A stretch of 64,000 nucleotides of DNA from Acidobacteria bacterium Ga0077553 (GCA_001464575.1 LNFE01000209.1:91949-155948), one strand, 5' to 3'. Positions 10,082 through 18,832 are shown, counted from the first letter of the stretch. Numbers and translations are program-made. The notes: generated by a model not told the origin, from the letters alone.

Positions 10082-11506
10082 ATGCCCTTCAACCTCCAAC
10101 TCGCCACCACCACCCGGGACATCACGACGTTCGACTCGCCGAAGCTGCAGTTGACCCTGTCGCATGACGACGACAAGACCTTGATGGTGCCCAAGCCATC
10201 TCGTGACGGCGGAGCGTTGACCATCCTGTTTCAGGACGCCGCCGGCGACCCGGTCCGCCGCGTCAGTTCCCTGCTCCGGCAGCAGCTTTTCAACGACAGC
10301 CGCGTTGATGAAACGCTGGTGCTCGAGCCTCTGGCCCCCGGCGGCTCTCTGACATGGACGGTGAATCTGGCCAAGTATATGTGGCCCTTGCCCGCTGGAG
10401 AATACACCGTGACAGCCTCGCTCGCCTGCCCGGGCGAAACGAACCCGGTGCTCAGTTCGCCGTTGCGGCTGCGGGTGCAGGCCGCGACGCTCAGCGATCT
10501 GGACGACGACCGCGATAACCCGATTCTCGATCGCCTCGATCTGCTAGTTACCGCCAACGGCCAAGGCGGCCCGCGGACCTGGCTTCGCCAGTTTAACCCC
10601 GGGCGCCCGCTCGCGGCCTGGTACAACGAAGCGGTGCCGATGCTGCCCGGCGCCACGAACCTGTTCTGCGCCGCGGCCGCCTATCGGCAGACGGAGAGCT
10701 TCGAACCGACCATGCGCCGCTGGATCGTCTGGCAGAACGGGTCGCAACTGCAGGCCGCGCTGCTAGCGGAAGGAAAGCCGACCGGCATGGGCCGCCGCGG
10801 GCAGGCTCCCGCGGGTCGGCAACTGCTCCGCCAGGCGTTTTATAACACGGCGAATCAGCTGTATGTTTTGTTCTGGAATCCGTCGGGCCGGTTGGAATGT
10901 TGCGAACTCACCAAGTCGGCGGTGGTGCCGATTGCGGCGTTTCCGCTGCCGGTGAAGGACGCTAGCCGCCTGGTGGTCCGCTGCTTGGATGAGGTGCTCC
11001 ACATCGCCGGCCCTCATGAGGGATTGACGTATTGGACCGCCAGCCTCAAAGGCAAAATCCTCTCGACGACGCTGGTGCACGGCTCGACCCTTCCTCTGCA
11101 CGTTGCGACGCTCCAACCGGAGTTCGGCCGGCTGACAGCCATTTTTAATGAGCCAAGCGACCCGCCCACTATCGAGATGGTCCACCTCGACCCCCGCTAC
11201 ACCGCCAAGCCGTTTATCTCCCGCCGCGAACTCCCGATTGCCGGCCCTTTTCAGGAACTCGCCATGGACGCCGACCGGAACGGACGCTTCCACCTGCTGG
11301 TCACCACGACCGGCCGGCAGCTTTACTACTGTGGCCCCAATCTGGAACCGCTGCTGCTGGCTTCGGGCGAGGAGCGGTACTTCCCGCGGGTGCTGTGCCC
11401 CGGCCAGGTCTATCTTGGCTTTTACGAACGGGAAGCCGGCTTCCGGTTCCGGCAGTTCGCCACCAGCGCCAACCCGCCGGCGTTCTTGGAGTACCGGAAT
11501 CTATGA
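10082..11506 (+). CDS. Hypothetical protein, Ig-like domain plus possible beta-propeller
   Basis: No named family is recognised. The 474-residue product has no signal peptide. Residues about 1-140 look like a beta-sandwich of the BsuPI/Ig type (EPLAPGGSLTWTV, PAGEYTVTASLAC, SSPLRLRV). Residues about 150-470 consist of short beta-rich repeats that could form a propeller (for example YVLFWNPSGRLECCEL, LYYCGPNLEPLLLASG, VYLGFYEREAGFRFRQF). It begins 6 bp after the metzincin-like gene, and its stop overlaps the next start (ATGA at 11503-11506), so all four genes are probably one transcript. A structural, inhibitor or immunity role is possible but unproven. Confidence 0.6.
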   Translation: MPFNLQLATTTRDITTFDSPKLQLTLSHDDDKTLMVPKPSRDGGALTILFQDAAGDPVRRVSSLLRQQLFNDSRVDETLVLEPLAPGGSLTWTVNLAKYMWPLPAGEYTVTASLACPGETNPVLSSPLRLRVQAATLSDLDDDRDNPILDRLDLLVTANGQGGPRTWLRQFNPGRPLAAWYNEAVPMLPGATNLFCAAAAYRQTESFEPTMRRWIVWQNGSQLQAALLAEGKPTGMGRRGQAPAGRQLLRQAFYNTANQLYVLFWNPSGRLECCELTKSAVVPIAAFPLPVKDASRLVVRCLDEVLHIAGPHEGLTYWTASLKGKILSTTLVHGSTLPLHVATLQPEFGRLTAIFNEPSDPPTIEMVHLDPRYTAKPFISRRELPIAGPFQELAMDADRNGRFHLLVTTTGRQLYYCGPNLEPLLLASGEERYFPRVLCPGQVYLGFYEREAGFRFRQFATSANPPAFLEYRNL

Positions 11507-11991
11507 CGCGGCGGTGCTTCCTTTTCTTCCCCTGCTTTGCACCGAGCGCCCCCATGTTTACCCTCGAACTTCGCCTCTCCGGAGCTGATTTGACGGCCAC
11601 ACTCCGCAACCGGAGTAAAACGGCTCAGCGGTATCTCCACCAGTCGATGCTGCAACCGGTGACCCTGACGCTGGTGCACTCTTCGGGCCGGACCGTGGAG
11701 CCGGAAGATATGCGGGAGAGCGCCAAGTTTGACAACACGCCATATCGGCATCTGTATCAGACCCTGGCGCCGGGCGCGGCCGTGCCGCTGCTAACGGCGG
11801 CGGTTACCAAGGGCCAGCTCCGTTGGGGTCCGCTGTGGTGGGGCGATCTTGCTCCGGGACGTTACACAGCGACGGCTCACCTCGACCATCGGTTGAAGCA
11901 ATGGGTGGACCGCGAAACGAAGCAGACCGGTACTTGGCCTGACTTGTGGACCGGGCCACTTACGTCCAATCCAGTGACGCTAAATATTTAA
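11503..11991 (+). CDS. Small Ig-like (BsuPI-like) hypothetical protein of the effector operon
   Basis: The start at 11503 is chosen because its ATG overlaps the upstream stop (ATGA); the reading frame stays open further upstream inside the previous gene, and a second ATG lies at 11554. The first 17 residues (MTRRCFLFFPCFAPSAP) resemble a short signal peptide; starting at 11554 gives a cytoplasmic protein. The body is one beta-sandwich (LTATLRNRSKTAQ, LAPGAAVPLL, PGRYTATAHLD, GPLTSNPVTLNI). Its strand order and ending echo the N-terminal domain of the 10082 protein. BsuPI-type domains include protease inhibitors, so an inhibitor or immunity role against the 7091 protease can be proposed but not shown. 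Confidence 0.55.
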   Translation: MTRRCFLFFPCFAPSAPMFTLELRLSGADLTATLRNRSKTAQRYLHQSMLQPVTLTLVHSSGRTVEPEDMRESAKFDNTPYRHLYQTLAPGAAVPLLTAAVTKGQLRWGPLWWGDLAPGRYTATAHLDHRLKQWVDRETKQTGTWPDLWTGPLTSNPVTLNI

Positions 11992-12028
11992 TCAAGACGG
12001 CGAAAGGGCGAGCCGATACGACTTACAG

Positions 12029-12907
12029 ATGCCGCCAAACGCCGCCAACTTCGTGGGTAGCAGTTCCCTCGTCTCGGACGTTCCTCAACTGCTGCAGAAC
12101 CTGCCGGCGCTGCCAACCGTTTCGACGCGGCTGCTGGCTATGATGGGCCGGCCCGATGCGGACCTTAAGGCGGTGGGCACCCTGATTGCCTCGGACGGGG
12201 TGTTGACCGCCGAAGTGCTCCGGATTGCCAACTCGTCGATGTTTGGACTTCGCTCGGAGGTTCGTAGCGTCCTGCAGGCCATTGCTTTTCTTGGGCTTGA
12301 GCGCACTAAGGCGTTGGCGTGCACGGTCGCCATAAAAAATTATCTGGGGAACGCGCTGCAGATTCCGGCTTTGCAGCGGACGTGGCGCCACAGCCTGGCC
12401 GTCGCGGTGCTGGCCGACGAACTGGCCAACTGGACACAGGCCGACGGCGCCGAGGCCTACACCGCGGGAATTCTGCACGATCTGGGAGCGCTCGGCCTGA
12501 TCGCGATGTCCCCGGCCCGGTACTTGAAGCTGCTCGATGAGGCGGTCACCTCGGAGATCTCCCTGCTCGACCTGGAGCGCATCCATTATGGTCTCGACCA
12601 CTGTGAAGCCGGCGGGTTTCTGGCCGGAGTCTGGAATCTTCCTCCGTTCATGGGGGAAGTAATGCGGCAGCACCATGCCCCGCTGACGCAGGCCCCATTC
12701 ACGCTGCTTGGACTCACCCATTTTGCTTCGCGTGGCGCGGACCTGCTGGGTTTCTCGGTCGTCAACCGGCCCCCGGACACCAGTTCGCCAAATGCACTCG
12801 AAGAGTTCTACGAGAAACTCGCGCCCCGGCAAAAGGAGCGCGTCGTATTGAATCTGGGCGACCTGCAACTGCTGATCGCCACCCGTGTGAACGCGATGGA
12901 GTCGTAG
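12029..12907 (+). CDS. HDOD domain protein
   Basis: A 292-residue protein made essentially of one HDOD domain, a degenerate HD-type helical fold found in bacterial signalling proteins. Visible family features are LPALPTVSTRLLAMM, the segment DGVLTAEVLRIANSSMFG, AIAFLGLERTKALA and a retained HD dipeptide in ILHDLGALGL. There is no receiver, GGDEF or EAL domain on the same chain, so it is a stand-alone HDOD protein whose input is unknown. It lies 37 bp after the effector-like operon and 28 bp before tldD, in the same direction, and may be read from either side. Confidence 0.87.
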   Translation: MPPNAANFVGSSSLVSDVPQLLQNLPALPTVSTRLLAMMGRPDADLKAVGTLIASDGVLTAEVLRIANSSMFGLRSEVRSVLQAIAFLGLERTKALACTVAIKNYLGNALQIPALQRTWRHSLAVAVLADELANWTQADGAEAYTAGILHDLGALGLIAMSPARYLKLLDEAVTSEISLLDLERIHYGLDHCEAGGFLAGVWNLPPFMGEVMRQHHAPLTQAPFTLLGLTHFASRGADLLGFSVVNRPPDTSSPNALEEFYEKLAPRQKERVVLNLGDLQLLIATRVNAMES

Positions 12908-12935
12908 GGTCCGCGAAACCCGCTACGCTAGAGGA

Positions 12936-14330
12936 ATGGGCCTCTCCAGCTCCTTCTTTGGGCAAAAATTCGGAATCTCGGAACGCGACCTCGATCGCTA
13001 CCTCGCCGAGGCACTCGCGCGGGGCGCCGATTACGCCGACCTCTATTTCGAGTACCTCGCCACCTCGTCGATCTCGATTGACGAGTCGATTGTGAAGTCG
13101 GCCACGCAGGGCGTCTCGCTGGGGGTGGGCGTTCGCGTCATCTCCGGGGAACGCACCGGCTACGCCTATTCGGACGACCTGAGCCCCGCCAAGATTTTGA
13201 AAGCCGCGGCCACCGCGGCCTGCATTGCGGACTCGCCGTCCAAAGTCGACACGGTCGGCCTGACGCCTTCGCTGCAACACGACCTTTACCCGGTGCTCCG
13301 CGCTCCCATTGACCAGCCGCTCGAAGAGCGCGTCCTGCTGGTGAAGCGCGCCGATGCGGCCGCCCGCGCGAAAGATGCCCGCGTGATTCAGGTGCAGGGC
13401 TCCTATGCCGATTCCCTGCGCCACGTCCTGGTCGCCACCTCGGACGGCAAGCTGAGCTTCGACCGCCAGCCCATGGCCCGGCTCAACGTCAGCGTGCTCG
13501 CCCGCGAAGGCAACGGCATTCCGCAGCAGGGCTACTCCGGCGGCGGCGGGCGCGTGGGGCTCGATTTCTTCACGGGCGCCAACTCGCCGGAGGCTTACGC
13601 CGAAGAGGCGGTGCGCCAGGCGATTGTGCAGCTGGGCGCAGTGGAGGCTCCGGCCGGAGAGTCGGTGGTAGTCCTGGGCCCCGGCTGGCCCGGTGTGCTG
13701 CTGCATGAGGCGGTGGGCCATGGCCTGGAGGCAGACTTCAACCGCAAGGGCACCTCGGCGTTTTCAGGGCGCGTGGGGCAGAAGGTCGCGAGTGACTTGT
13801 GCACAGTGATCGACGATGGCACCATCGACAGCCGCCGCGGTTCGCTGAACGTTGACGACGAGGCCAACCCCACGCGGCAGAACGTTCTGATCGCGGCCCG
13901 CCTGTCGGGCGGCCGGTCCACTGGTTCCGGACGCCGCGAGAATTATCAACATATTCCCATGCCCCGCATGACTAACACGTTTATGCTGTCTGGCGCCTCG
14001 ACGCCCGAAGAGATTATCCGCTCCGTGCCCAAAGGCATCTACTGCGCCAACTTCGCTGGCGGCCAAGTGGACATCACCAGCGGCAACTTCGTCTTCTCGG
14101 CGTCGGAGAGTTACCTGATTGAGGACGGAAAGTTGACGCGCCCGGTGCGCGGGGCGACGCTCATCGGCAATGGCCCGGAGGCCATGCAGTATATTTCGAT
14201 GGTCGGCAACGATTTGAAGCTCGACCAGGGGATTGGCATCTGCGGCAAGGAAGGCCAGAGCGTTCCGGTGGGCGTCGGCATCCCCACCGTCCGTATCGAC
14301 AAAATGACCGTGGGAGGCACGGCCCGCTAA
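12936..14330 (+). CDS. tldD: Metalloprotease subunit TldD
   Basis: A 464-residue TldD, the zinc-bearing subunit of the TldD/TldE protease that degrades unfolded peptides and, in known cases, matures peptide antibiotics. The characteristic HEAVGHGLEADF motif is present, with the conserved C-terminal segment including VDITSGNFVFSASESYLIEDGKL. A Shine-Dalgarno-like AGAGGA sits just before the ATG at 12936. The stop overlaps the start of pmbA by one base (TAATG), the usual arrangement for the heterodimer partners. No obvious peptide substrate gene is visible beside it. Confidence 0.93.
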   Translation: MGLSSSFFGQKFGISERDLDRYLAEALARGADYADLYFEYLATSSISIDESIVKSATQGVSLGVGVRVISGERTGYAYSDDLSPAKILKAAATAACIADSPSKVDTVGLTPSLQHDLYPVLRAPIDQPLEERVLLVKRADAAARAKDARVIQVQGSYADSLRHVLVATSDGKLSFDRQPMARLNVSVLAREGNGIPQQGYSGGGGRVGLDFFTGANSPEAYAEEAVRQAIVQLGAVEAPAGESVVVLGPGWPGVLLHEAVGHGLEADFNRKGTSAFSGRVGQKVASDLCTVIDDGTIDSRRGSLNVDDEANPTRQNVLIAARLSGGRSTGSGRRENYQHIPMPRMTNTFMLSGASTPEEIIRSVPKGIYCANFAGGQVDITSGNFVFSASESYLIEDGKLTRPVRGATLIGNGPEAMQYISMVGNDLKLDQGIGICGKEGQSVPVGVGIPTVRIDKMTVGGTAR

Positions 14331-15679
14331 TGACTGAACAACAGCTCCGCGACGCGGCAGTCTCTGCCGTGCAGCAAGCCCTTGCGCTCGGCGCCACCGA
14401 CGCGGAATGCACCATCTCCGACGGTAGCGAGTTCTCCGTCTCCGTGCGCCTCGGCGAAGTGGAGAAGCTGAAGGAAGCCGATTCCTGCGGCGCCGGCCTC
14501 CGCGTGCTTCTCGGCCAGAAGCAGGGCTCGTCGTACACGTCGGACCTGACGCCAGAAGGCATTCAACAGATGGTGGCCAGCGCCATCGACATTGCCCGGA
14601 TCACGGAGCCCGATCCGTACGCCGGCTTGCCGGATGCGGCGGAGCTTGGCCAGCTTACAGGCGATCTGGCCCTGGCTTCGGAGCTGACCCTTTCGACGGC
14701 CGAGAAAATCGAACTGGCCAAACGGGCCGAGAAGGCCGCCCTCAGCCTGGACCCGCGCATTACCAATTCTGATGGCGCGTCGTTTGATTCGCACTCGGGC
14801 ACTCGCGTTTTCGCCAACTCTCGCGGCTTTCTGGGCAGCTACCGTTCGACGAGTTGCTCGCTCTCCGCCGTTCCGGTGGCCAAGTCGGGCGACCGCATGG
14901 AACGCGATTACTGGTACTCCATCGGCCGCGACCACACGACGCTTGAATCGCCGGAGTACATCGGGCGCCTCGCCGCTGAGCGGGTGCTGCGCCGCCTGGG
15001 CGCGCGCAAGATTCCCACGCAGCAGGCGACCATCGTGCTCGATCCGCGCGTGGCCCGGTCGCTGGTGGGGCATGTGTTCAGCGCCGTGACTGGTGATGCG
15101 ATCTATCGCAAGAGCTCGTTCCTGCTCGACAAGATCGATCAGAAAGTGGCGGCCGCGGCCGTGACCATCGTCGATGATCCGACGATCCCTGGCCTGTTTG
15201 GCTCCTCACCGTTTGATGACGAAGGCGTCCCCGGCCGCCGGAACGTGATCATCGAAAGCGGGGTGTTGAAGACGTATCTTCTCCACACTTATACGGCCCG
15301 CAAGCTGAGCCTGAAGACAACTGGAAACGCCTCGCGCGGCTTGACCGGGAGCCCGGGCACCGGCCACGGAAACCTGTATCTCGAAGCGGGCACGATGACG
15401 CCGGAGGAGATTCTGCGGGCGGTCGGCACCGGGCTGTTTATCACCGAACTGATTGGCCAAGGCGTGAATACGGTGAACGGCGATTACTCGCGCGGCGCCT
15501 GCGGCCTGTGGATTGAAAACGGCGAGCTCACCTACCCTGTTGCCGAAGTCACGGTTGCTGGTAACCTGAGCGAGATGCTCGAAAACATCCTCTACATTGG
15601 CAACGATCTGGAGTTCCGCGGCTCCACCTCGGCCCCCACGATCGCCATCGGGGGCATGACCATCAGCGGGGTGCAATGA
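14330..15679 (+). CDS. pmbA: Metalloprotease subunit PmbA/TldE
   Basis: A 449-residue partner of TldD. It has the same overall fold but lacks the HExxxH zinc motif, as expected for TldE/PmbA. Family segments seen include GLFGSSPFDDEGVPGRRN, ASRGLTGSPGTGHGNLYLEAG and the C-terminal YSRGACGLWIENGELTYPV. It is translationally coupled to tldD at 14330 and overlaps the next gene by 4 bp (ATGA at 15676-15679), which places the following membrane-anchored protein in the same operon. Confidence 0.92.
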   Translation: MTEQQLRDAAVSAVQQALALGATDAECTISDGSEFSVSVRLGEVEKLKEADSCGAGLRVLLGQKQGSSYTSDLTPEGIQQMVASAIDIARITEPDPYAGLPDAAELGQLTGDLALASELTLSTAEKIELAKRAEKAALSLDPRITNSDGASFDSHSGTRVFANSRGFLGSYRSTSCSLSAVPVAKSGDRMERDYWYSIGRDHTTLESPEYIGRLAAERVLRRLGARKIPTQQATIVLDPRVARSLVGHVFSAVTGDAIYRKSSFLLDKIDQKVAAAAVTIVDDPTIPGLFGSSPFDDEGVPGRRNVIIESGVLKTYLLHTYTARKLSLKTTGNASRGLTGSPGTGHGNLYLEAGTMTPEEILRAVGTGLFITELIGQGVNTVNGDYSRGACGLWIENGELTYPVAEVTVAGNLSEMLENILYIGNDLEFRGSTSAPTIAIGGMTISGVQ

Positions 15680-16104
15680 TCAAGATCGTTCTGCTGATCG
15701 TGCTCGTGTTCGGCGGCGCGGCGTATTGGTACATCTCGCAGCCGAAGGTCACCACGGGCCCCGCGCCGATTACGCCGGAAGCCAAGGCCTACGTGCGCAG
15801 CCTGCAACTGGCCGAGGTGGAGATGAAAGCGATTGAGAGCTTTGCCTCCCAACGCGTGGTCGAGATCACCGGCAAGATTACGAATAATGGCGACCGTAAG
15901 CTGAAGCTGGTGGAGCTCAATTGCGTCTTCGCCGATCCCTACGGCCAGCCGGTCTCCCGCGAGCGGGTGGCCATTGTGCGGGCGAGTAAGGGCGGCCTGG
16001 CCCCTGGCGAAACCAAGGCCTTCCGTCTGCCTTTCGATAACCTTCCGCCCGGTTGGAATCAGGCGCTTCCGCAACTCGTCATCGCCCAGATCGAATTCGA
16101 ATAA
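15676..16104 (+). CDS. Membrane-anchored DUF2393/FxLYD-like protein
   Basis: A 142-residue protein with an N-terminal membrane anchor (IVLLIVLVFGGAAYWYI) and an extracytoplasmic beta-sandwich. The pattern VVEITGKITNNGDRKLKLVELNCVF, then GLAPGETKAFRLPFDNLPPGWN, matches small DUF2393/FxLYD-type domains. Function is unknown. It overlaps pmbA by 4 bp and is followed 3 bp later by the receiver-domain gene, so it belongs to the tldD operon by spacing. Confidence 0.7.
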   Translation: MIKIVLLIVLVFGGAAYWYISQPKVTTGPAPITPEAKAYVRSLQLAEVEMKAIESFASQRVVEITGKITNNGDRKLKLVELNCVFADPYGQPVSRERVAIVRASKGGLAPGETKAFRLPFDNLPPGWNQALPQLVIAQIEFE

Positions 16105-16107
16105 CCC

Positions 16108-17628
16108 ATGTCCAAACTGCTTCTCGTCGAGGATGACCCCGACCAGCTCGAGATCCGCACGCTGATCCTGGAGCAGGCCGGGCATTGCGTTTTCGGCGCG
16201 GCCTCGAGCACCGAAGCGTTGGCGCTGGCCCAGGAGCACCAGCCTTCGTTGGTTGTAATGGATCTTCGCCTGCCCCGCACGACCGACGGGATCGCGCTGA
16301 TCTCCGCGCTGCGCGCGCTGACGCCCGCGCCCCGCATTGTCGTCCTTTCGGGCTGGACGGCTGACCTGGCCACCGCGCCCGATGTCGACGCCGTGCTGGC
16401 CAAACCTGTGCGCACCCCCGAACTGATCCATCTCATCGCCCGCCTTTCGGCGTGTCTGCTCTGCCTCCTGTTCCCGCTAGCCGCGGCCACGATCGAGTTG
16501 AAGGAACCCGCAGAAGTTCTGGCGGAGATCACGGCGCCGGTCTCCGATTGGCAGACCCAACCGAAGATCGCGGACGTTCTGCTGGACGGACAACCGAAGG
16601 TCCAAATCCCGCTCGTCGCTCCGCGGCAGACGGTGTTCCTCGGGCGCCTATCCGCCGGCCGCCACGAGGTGACGTTGGCTAACGCGAGCATCAAACTCTC
16701 CGTAACCTCGGAGCCGATTCATGTCCATACGCCGGTGCTGTTTGAGCGGAAGAACGCGATCGGCAAGTTCACCGACGCGCCGCTGCTGACGTACGTCGAG
16801 TGGCTCAACGAGAACGGGCAGAAGGTGCTGCAGTACTCGGTGATCTTTTCGAATGAAGACGGTGGCACGTCCACTCGCTATCTGATGGCCCGCTGGGGCC
16901 GCACCACCGACATCGAGTTCGTCTACAAGGTCTACTTCCGTCCGGATGGTTCGAAGGAGAAAGCGATCATCCAGGGCCGCGGGCATAAGGATCTGGTTTT
17001 CACCGGGCCGTTTGAAGACAGCCATCCGCTGCTGATGCCCGTGACGGACAACAACATGGTGGCCGGCGAAGGCCCTTCGGCGGTCCGCTACCAGCCGGCG
17101 GCCATGCTGGTGGATCTGCAGTCCGCCTCGCGGGAATCCGTGATGGATCAGGCACCCTTCACGTGGCAGGCCATGACGAAGGAGCTGATCCGCGAAGGCA
17201 AGCTGCGCCCGTTCGGCACGGAGCGCGGCGAAGATATCTCCGATCCGCGGAACTATTTGTATCTTGAATTTGCGGTGAAGAACCAGATCTCCCGCGTGGC
17301 CGCGATGGTGAAACTACGAAACGAACCCAAATGGCGGATGTCGCATCTCGGCGTCCCCGGCGCGGGGGTGGAACGCGATGGCTGGGTGCGCACCACGATC
17401 GAACTGCCTCCCGGTACGGCGGCGAAGGATGTGGCCGAGATTAGCATTCAGTGTCTCGCCGCGGACCGCGCCAGGCAGCTTGGCCGCTGCGAGATCCCGG
17501 CGGTCGGGAAGGCGTTTTTCCTGCGGCCGGACATGCTTCCCGGCGAATCGTTCTTCAGTTCCGGCGCCCACGCCCCCATTGTTCTGCGGGTGGGGGAAGC
17601 GTGGTCATGGACCTTAAGCTCAAAGTAA
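16108..17628 (+). CDS. Response-regulator receiver domain fused to a signal-peptide-like segment and a secreted-type domain
   Basis: Residues 1-113 are a complete receiver domain: acidic pair Glu8-Asp9-Asp10, phospho-acceptor Asp52 (VVMDLRLP), Ser81 and Lys99. Directly after the last helix comes SACLLCLLFPLAAA (114-127), which looks like a signal peptide core ending in an AxA cleavage site, followed by about 375 residues of beta-rich sequence typical of an exported protein. The fusion is odd, since a receiver must be cytoplasmic. Options are a true membrane-spanning fusion, an in-frame merger of two genes, or internal initiation (for example at GTG 16408, with no clear ribosome site). The product of the second part is unknown. 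Confidence 0.7.
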   Translation: MSKLLLVEDDPDQLEIRTLILEQAGHCVFGAASSTEALALAQEHQPSLVVMDLRLPRTTDGIALISALRALTPAPRIVVLSGWTADLATAPDVDAVLAKPVRTPELIHLIARLSACLLCLLFPLAAATIELKEPAEVLAEITAPVSDWQTQPKIADVLLDGQPKVQIPLVAPRQTVFLGRLSAGRHEVTLANASIKLSVTSEPIHVHTPVLFERKNAIGKFTDAPLLTYVEWLNENGQKVLQYSVIFSNEDGGTSTRYLMARWGRTTDIEFVYKVYFRPDGSKEKAIIQGRGHKDLVFTGPFEDSHPLLMPVTDNNMVAGEGPSAVRYQPAAMLVDLQSASRESVMDQAPFTWQAMTKELIREGKLRPFGTERGEDISDPRNYLYLEFAVKNQISRVAAMVKLRNEPKWRMSHLGVPGAGVERDGWVRTTIELPPGTAAKDVAEISIQCLAADRARQLGRCEIPAVGKAFFLRPDMLPGESFFSSGAHAPIVLRVGEAWSWTLSSK

Positions 17629-17831
17629 TTCCGCGCAGCCCCTGCACCGAGTTTGCCGGGGAGATGTCGGACGGCACCGTGAAGATCAAGCTCAAGGCGG
17701 TGCCCGAAGACGGCAAGGCCAATGCGGCGTTGATCGCGTTTCTGGCCAGTCACTATGACGTGCCGCAGTCTGCGGTGGAGATCCTTTCCGGCGCTACTTC
17801 GCAGCGGAAACTGGTGCGGGTGCACCTTTAG
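17607..17831 (+). CDS. yggU: DUF167 / YggU family protein
   Basis: A 74-residue protein starting at the ATG at 17607 (the frame is open further upstream, inside the previous gene). It shows the DUF167 signature DGTVKIKLKAVPEDGKANAA, followed by SAVEILSGATSQRKLV. Members are small single-domain proteins of unknown function. It overlaps the upstream gene by 22 bp on the same strand and the convergent gene on the minus strand by 38 bp, an unusually crowded 3' end. Confidence 0.87.
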   Translation: MDLKLKVIPRSPCTEFAGEMSDGTVKIKLKAVPEDGKANAALIAFLASHYDVPQSAVEILSGATSQRKLVRVHL

Positions 17832-18339
17832 CTTTAAGGTAGTCCTCGGCCAGCCGTTTGGCTACTTTCTCCGCGACATCCGCCGCCGCGCCTTTGAACT
17901 TTCCGCCGAGCGACTCCTGGGTCGTCGACCAGATGACGTCGCCCTCCGCCGTCACCAAGCGCACCGACGCGGTCGCTTCGTGCTTTCGTTCGACGATGCG
18001 CTGCGCTTCGCTATCGCCCACCTGCGCACCGATGCCGCGGCCCAACATGGAACCCCGGTTACTTCCGGCTCCGATGCTGGTTCGCGCGGAGATTCCCTCG
18101 CTGGTTTGAAAGGTGTCGGTGAAGATCAGGTCCTCGGCCGACCCGCGGAGAATGGCGTCGGCGCGATCCGGATTTTCCGTGAGTTGAAAGAGTTTGGTGG
18201 CTTGAATCGCGGTGATGATCATGTCGCGCATGTGGCCGGCAGTGTCGCCGCCGTTCAGCTTCTCGACGCAAATGCGCCTCACCTGCAGCAGTTCTTCGCC
18301 GTGCAGACTGGCCGCCAACAAGAACAGTACGAATCTCAT
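17794..18339 (-). CDS. Exported protein of unknown function (CsgG/lipoprotein-like)
   Basis: A 181-residue protein with a signal peptide (MRFVLFLLAASLHG). The mature part resembles small periplasmic proteins that follow the pattern of DUF4136/CsgG-like folds: AIQATKLFQLTENPDRADAIL, then ASVRLVTAEGDVIWSTTQES and AADVAEKVAKRLAEDY. The conserved WSTTQES segment is common in acidobacterial homologues, as far as I recall. It overlaps the upstream minus-strand gene by 4 bp and the convergent DUF167 gene by 38 bp. Confidence 0.65.
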   Translation of the reverse strand: MRFVLFLLAASLHGEELLQVRRICVEKLNGGDTAGHMRDMIITAIQATKLFQLTENPDRADAILRGSAEDLIFTDTFQTSEGISARTSIGAGSNRGSMLGRGIGAQVGDSEAQRIVERKHEATASVRLVTAEGDVIWSTTQESLGGKFKGAAADVAEKVAKRLAEDYLKAKGAPAPVSAAK

Positions 18340-18782
18340 CCTTTACCCGCCTTCCGCGCCTCTTCATCCTGGAAGGTGACCTTCCGTCCGGTGCGGGCTT
18401 CAAGGCTTACTAGCAGCGCCCGCACGTCGCTTTTTTCGACGCGGAAGATCATCGCCTGCTGCCGCCCCTCGGCGTCTTCATAGCCGACCGTCAGGAAGTG
18501 TTTTCGTGTCTTCGCCAGGAGGAAAATGGGCGACACCAGCACGGCGGAGAGATACCGCCGGTCCACCTTCTGGCCGTACTCCAACTGGTTGATCCGTTCG
18601 AAGGGCACTGTCAACGCCTGCTTCTTGAACTGCACCACCAATTGCGCCGCGTCGGCGGTGTTCATTCGCGCCTCGGCCTTCTCCTTCAAGTCGGCGACGG
18701 TTCCCCCGATGTACTCCACCCGGCCTCCCGGCCCCGCGGCCAGCGCCAATGCTCCCCAGATGAAAAACGCGAGTAAGCGCAT
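18336..18782 (-). CDS. Small exported hypothetical protein
   Basis: A 148-residue product with an N-terminal signal peptide (LLAFFIWGALALAAG). The mature part contains VEYIGGTVADLKEKAEARM, then ALTVPFERINQLEYGQKVDRR, a pattern found in acidobacterial proteins of unknown function, and a central hydrophobic stretch (YLSAVLVSPIFLLA) that might associate with membrane. It is coupled to the next minus-strand gene through ATGA. Its start lies about 50 bp from the divergent sulfite-oxidase-like gene. Confidence 0.6.
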   Translation of the reverse strand: MRLLAFFIWGALALAAGPGGRVEYIGGTVADLKEKAEARMNTADAAQLVVQFKKQALTVPFERINQLEYGQKVDRRYLSAVLVSPIFLLAKTRKHFLTVGYEDAEGRQQAMIFRVEKSDVRALLVSLEARTGRKVTFQDEEARKAGKG

Positions 18783-18832
18783 GCATGGGGGAAGTGCAAA
18801 TCTCCGCCGTATCCTCTCGGCATTTTTTGGGC

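Noticed and set aside
12936..15679. tldD-pmbA as sign of a RiPP cluster
   Set aside because: No precursor peptide, cyclodehydratase or exporter is adjacent; TldD/TldE are common housekeeping proteases.
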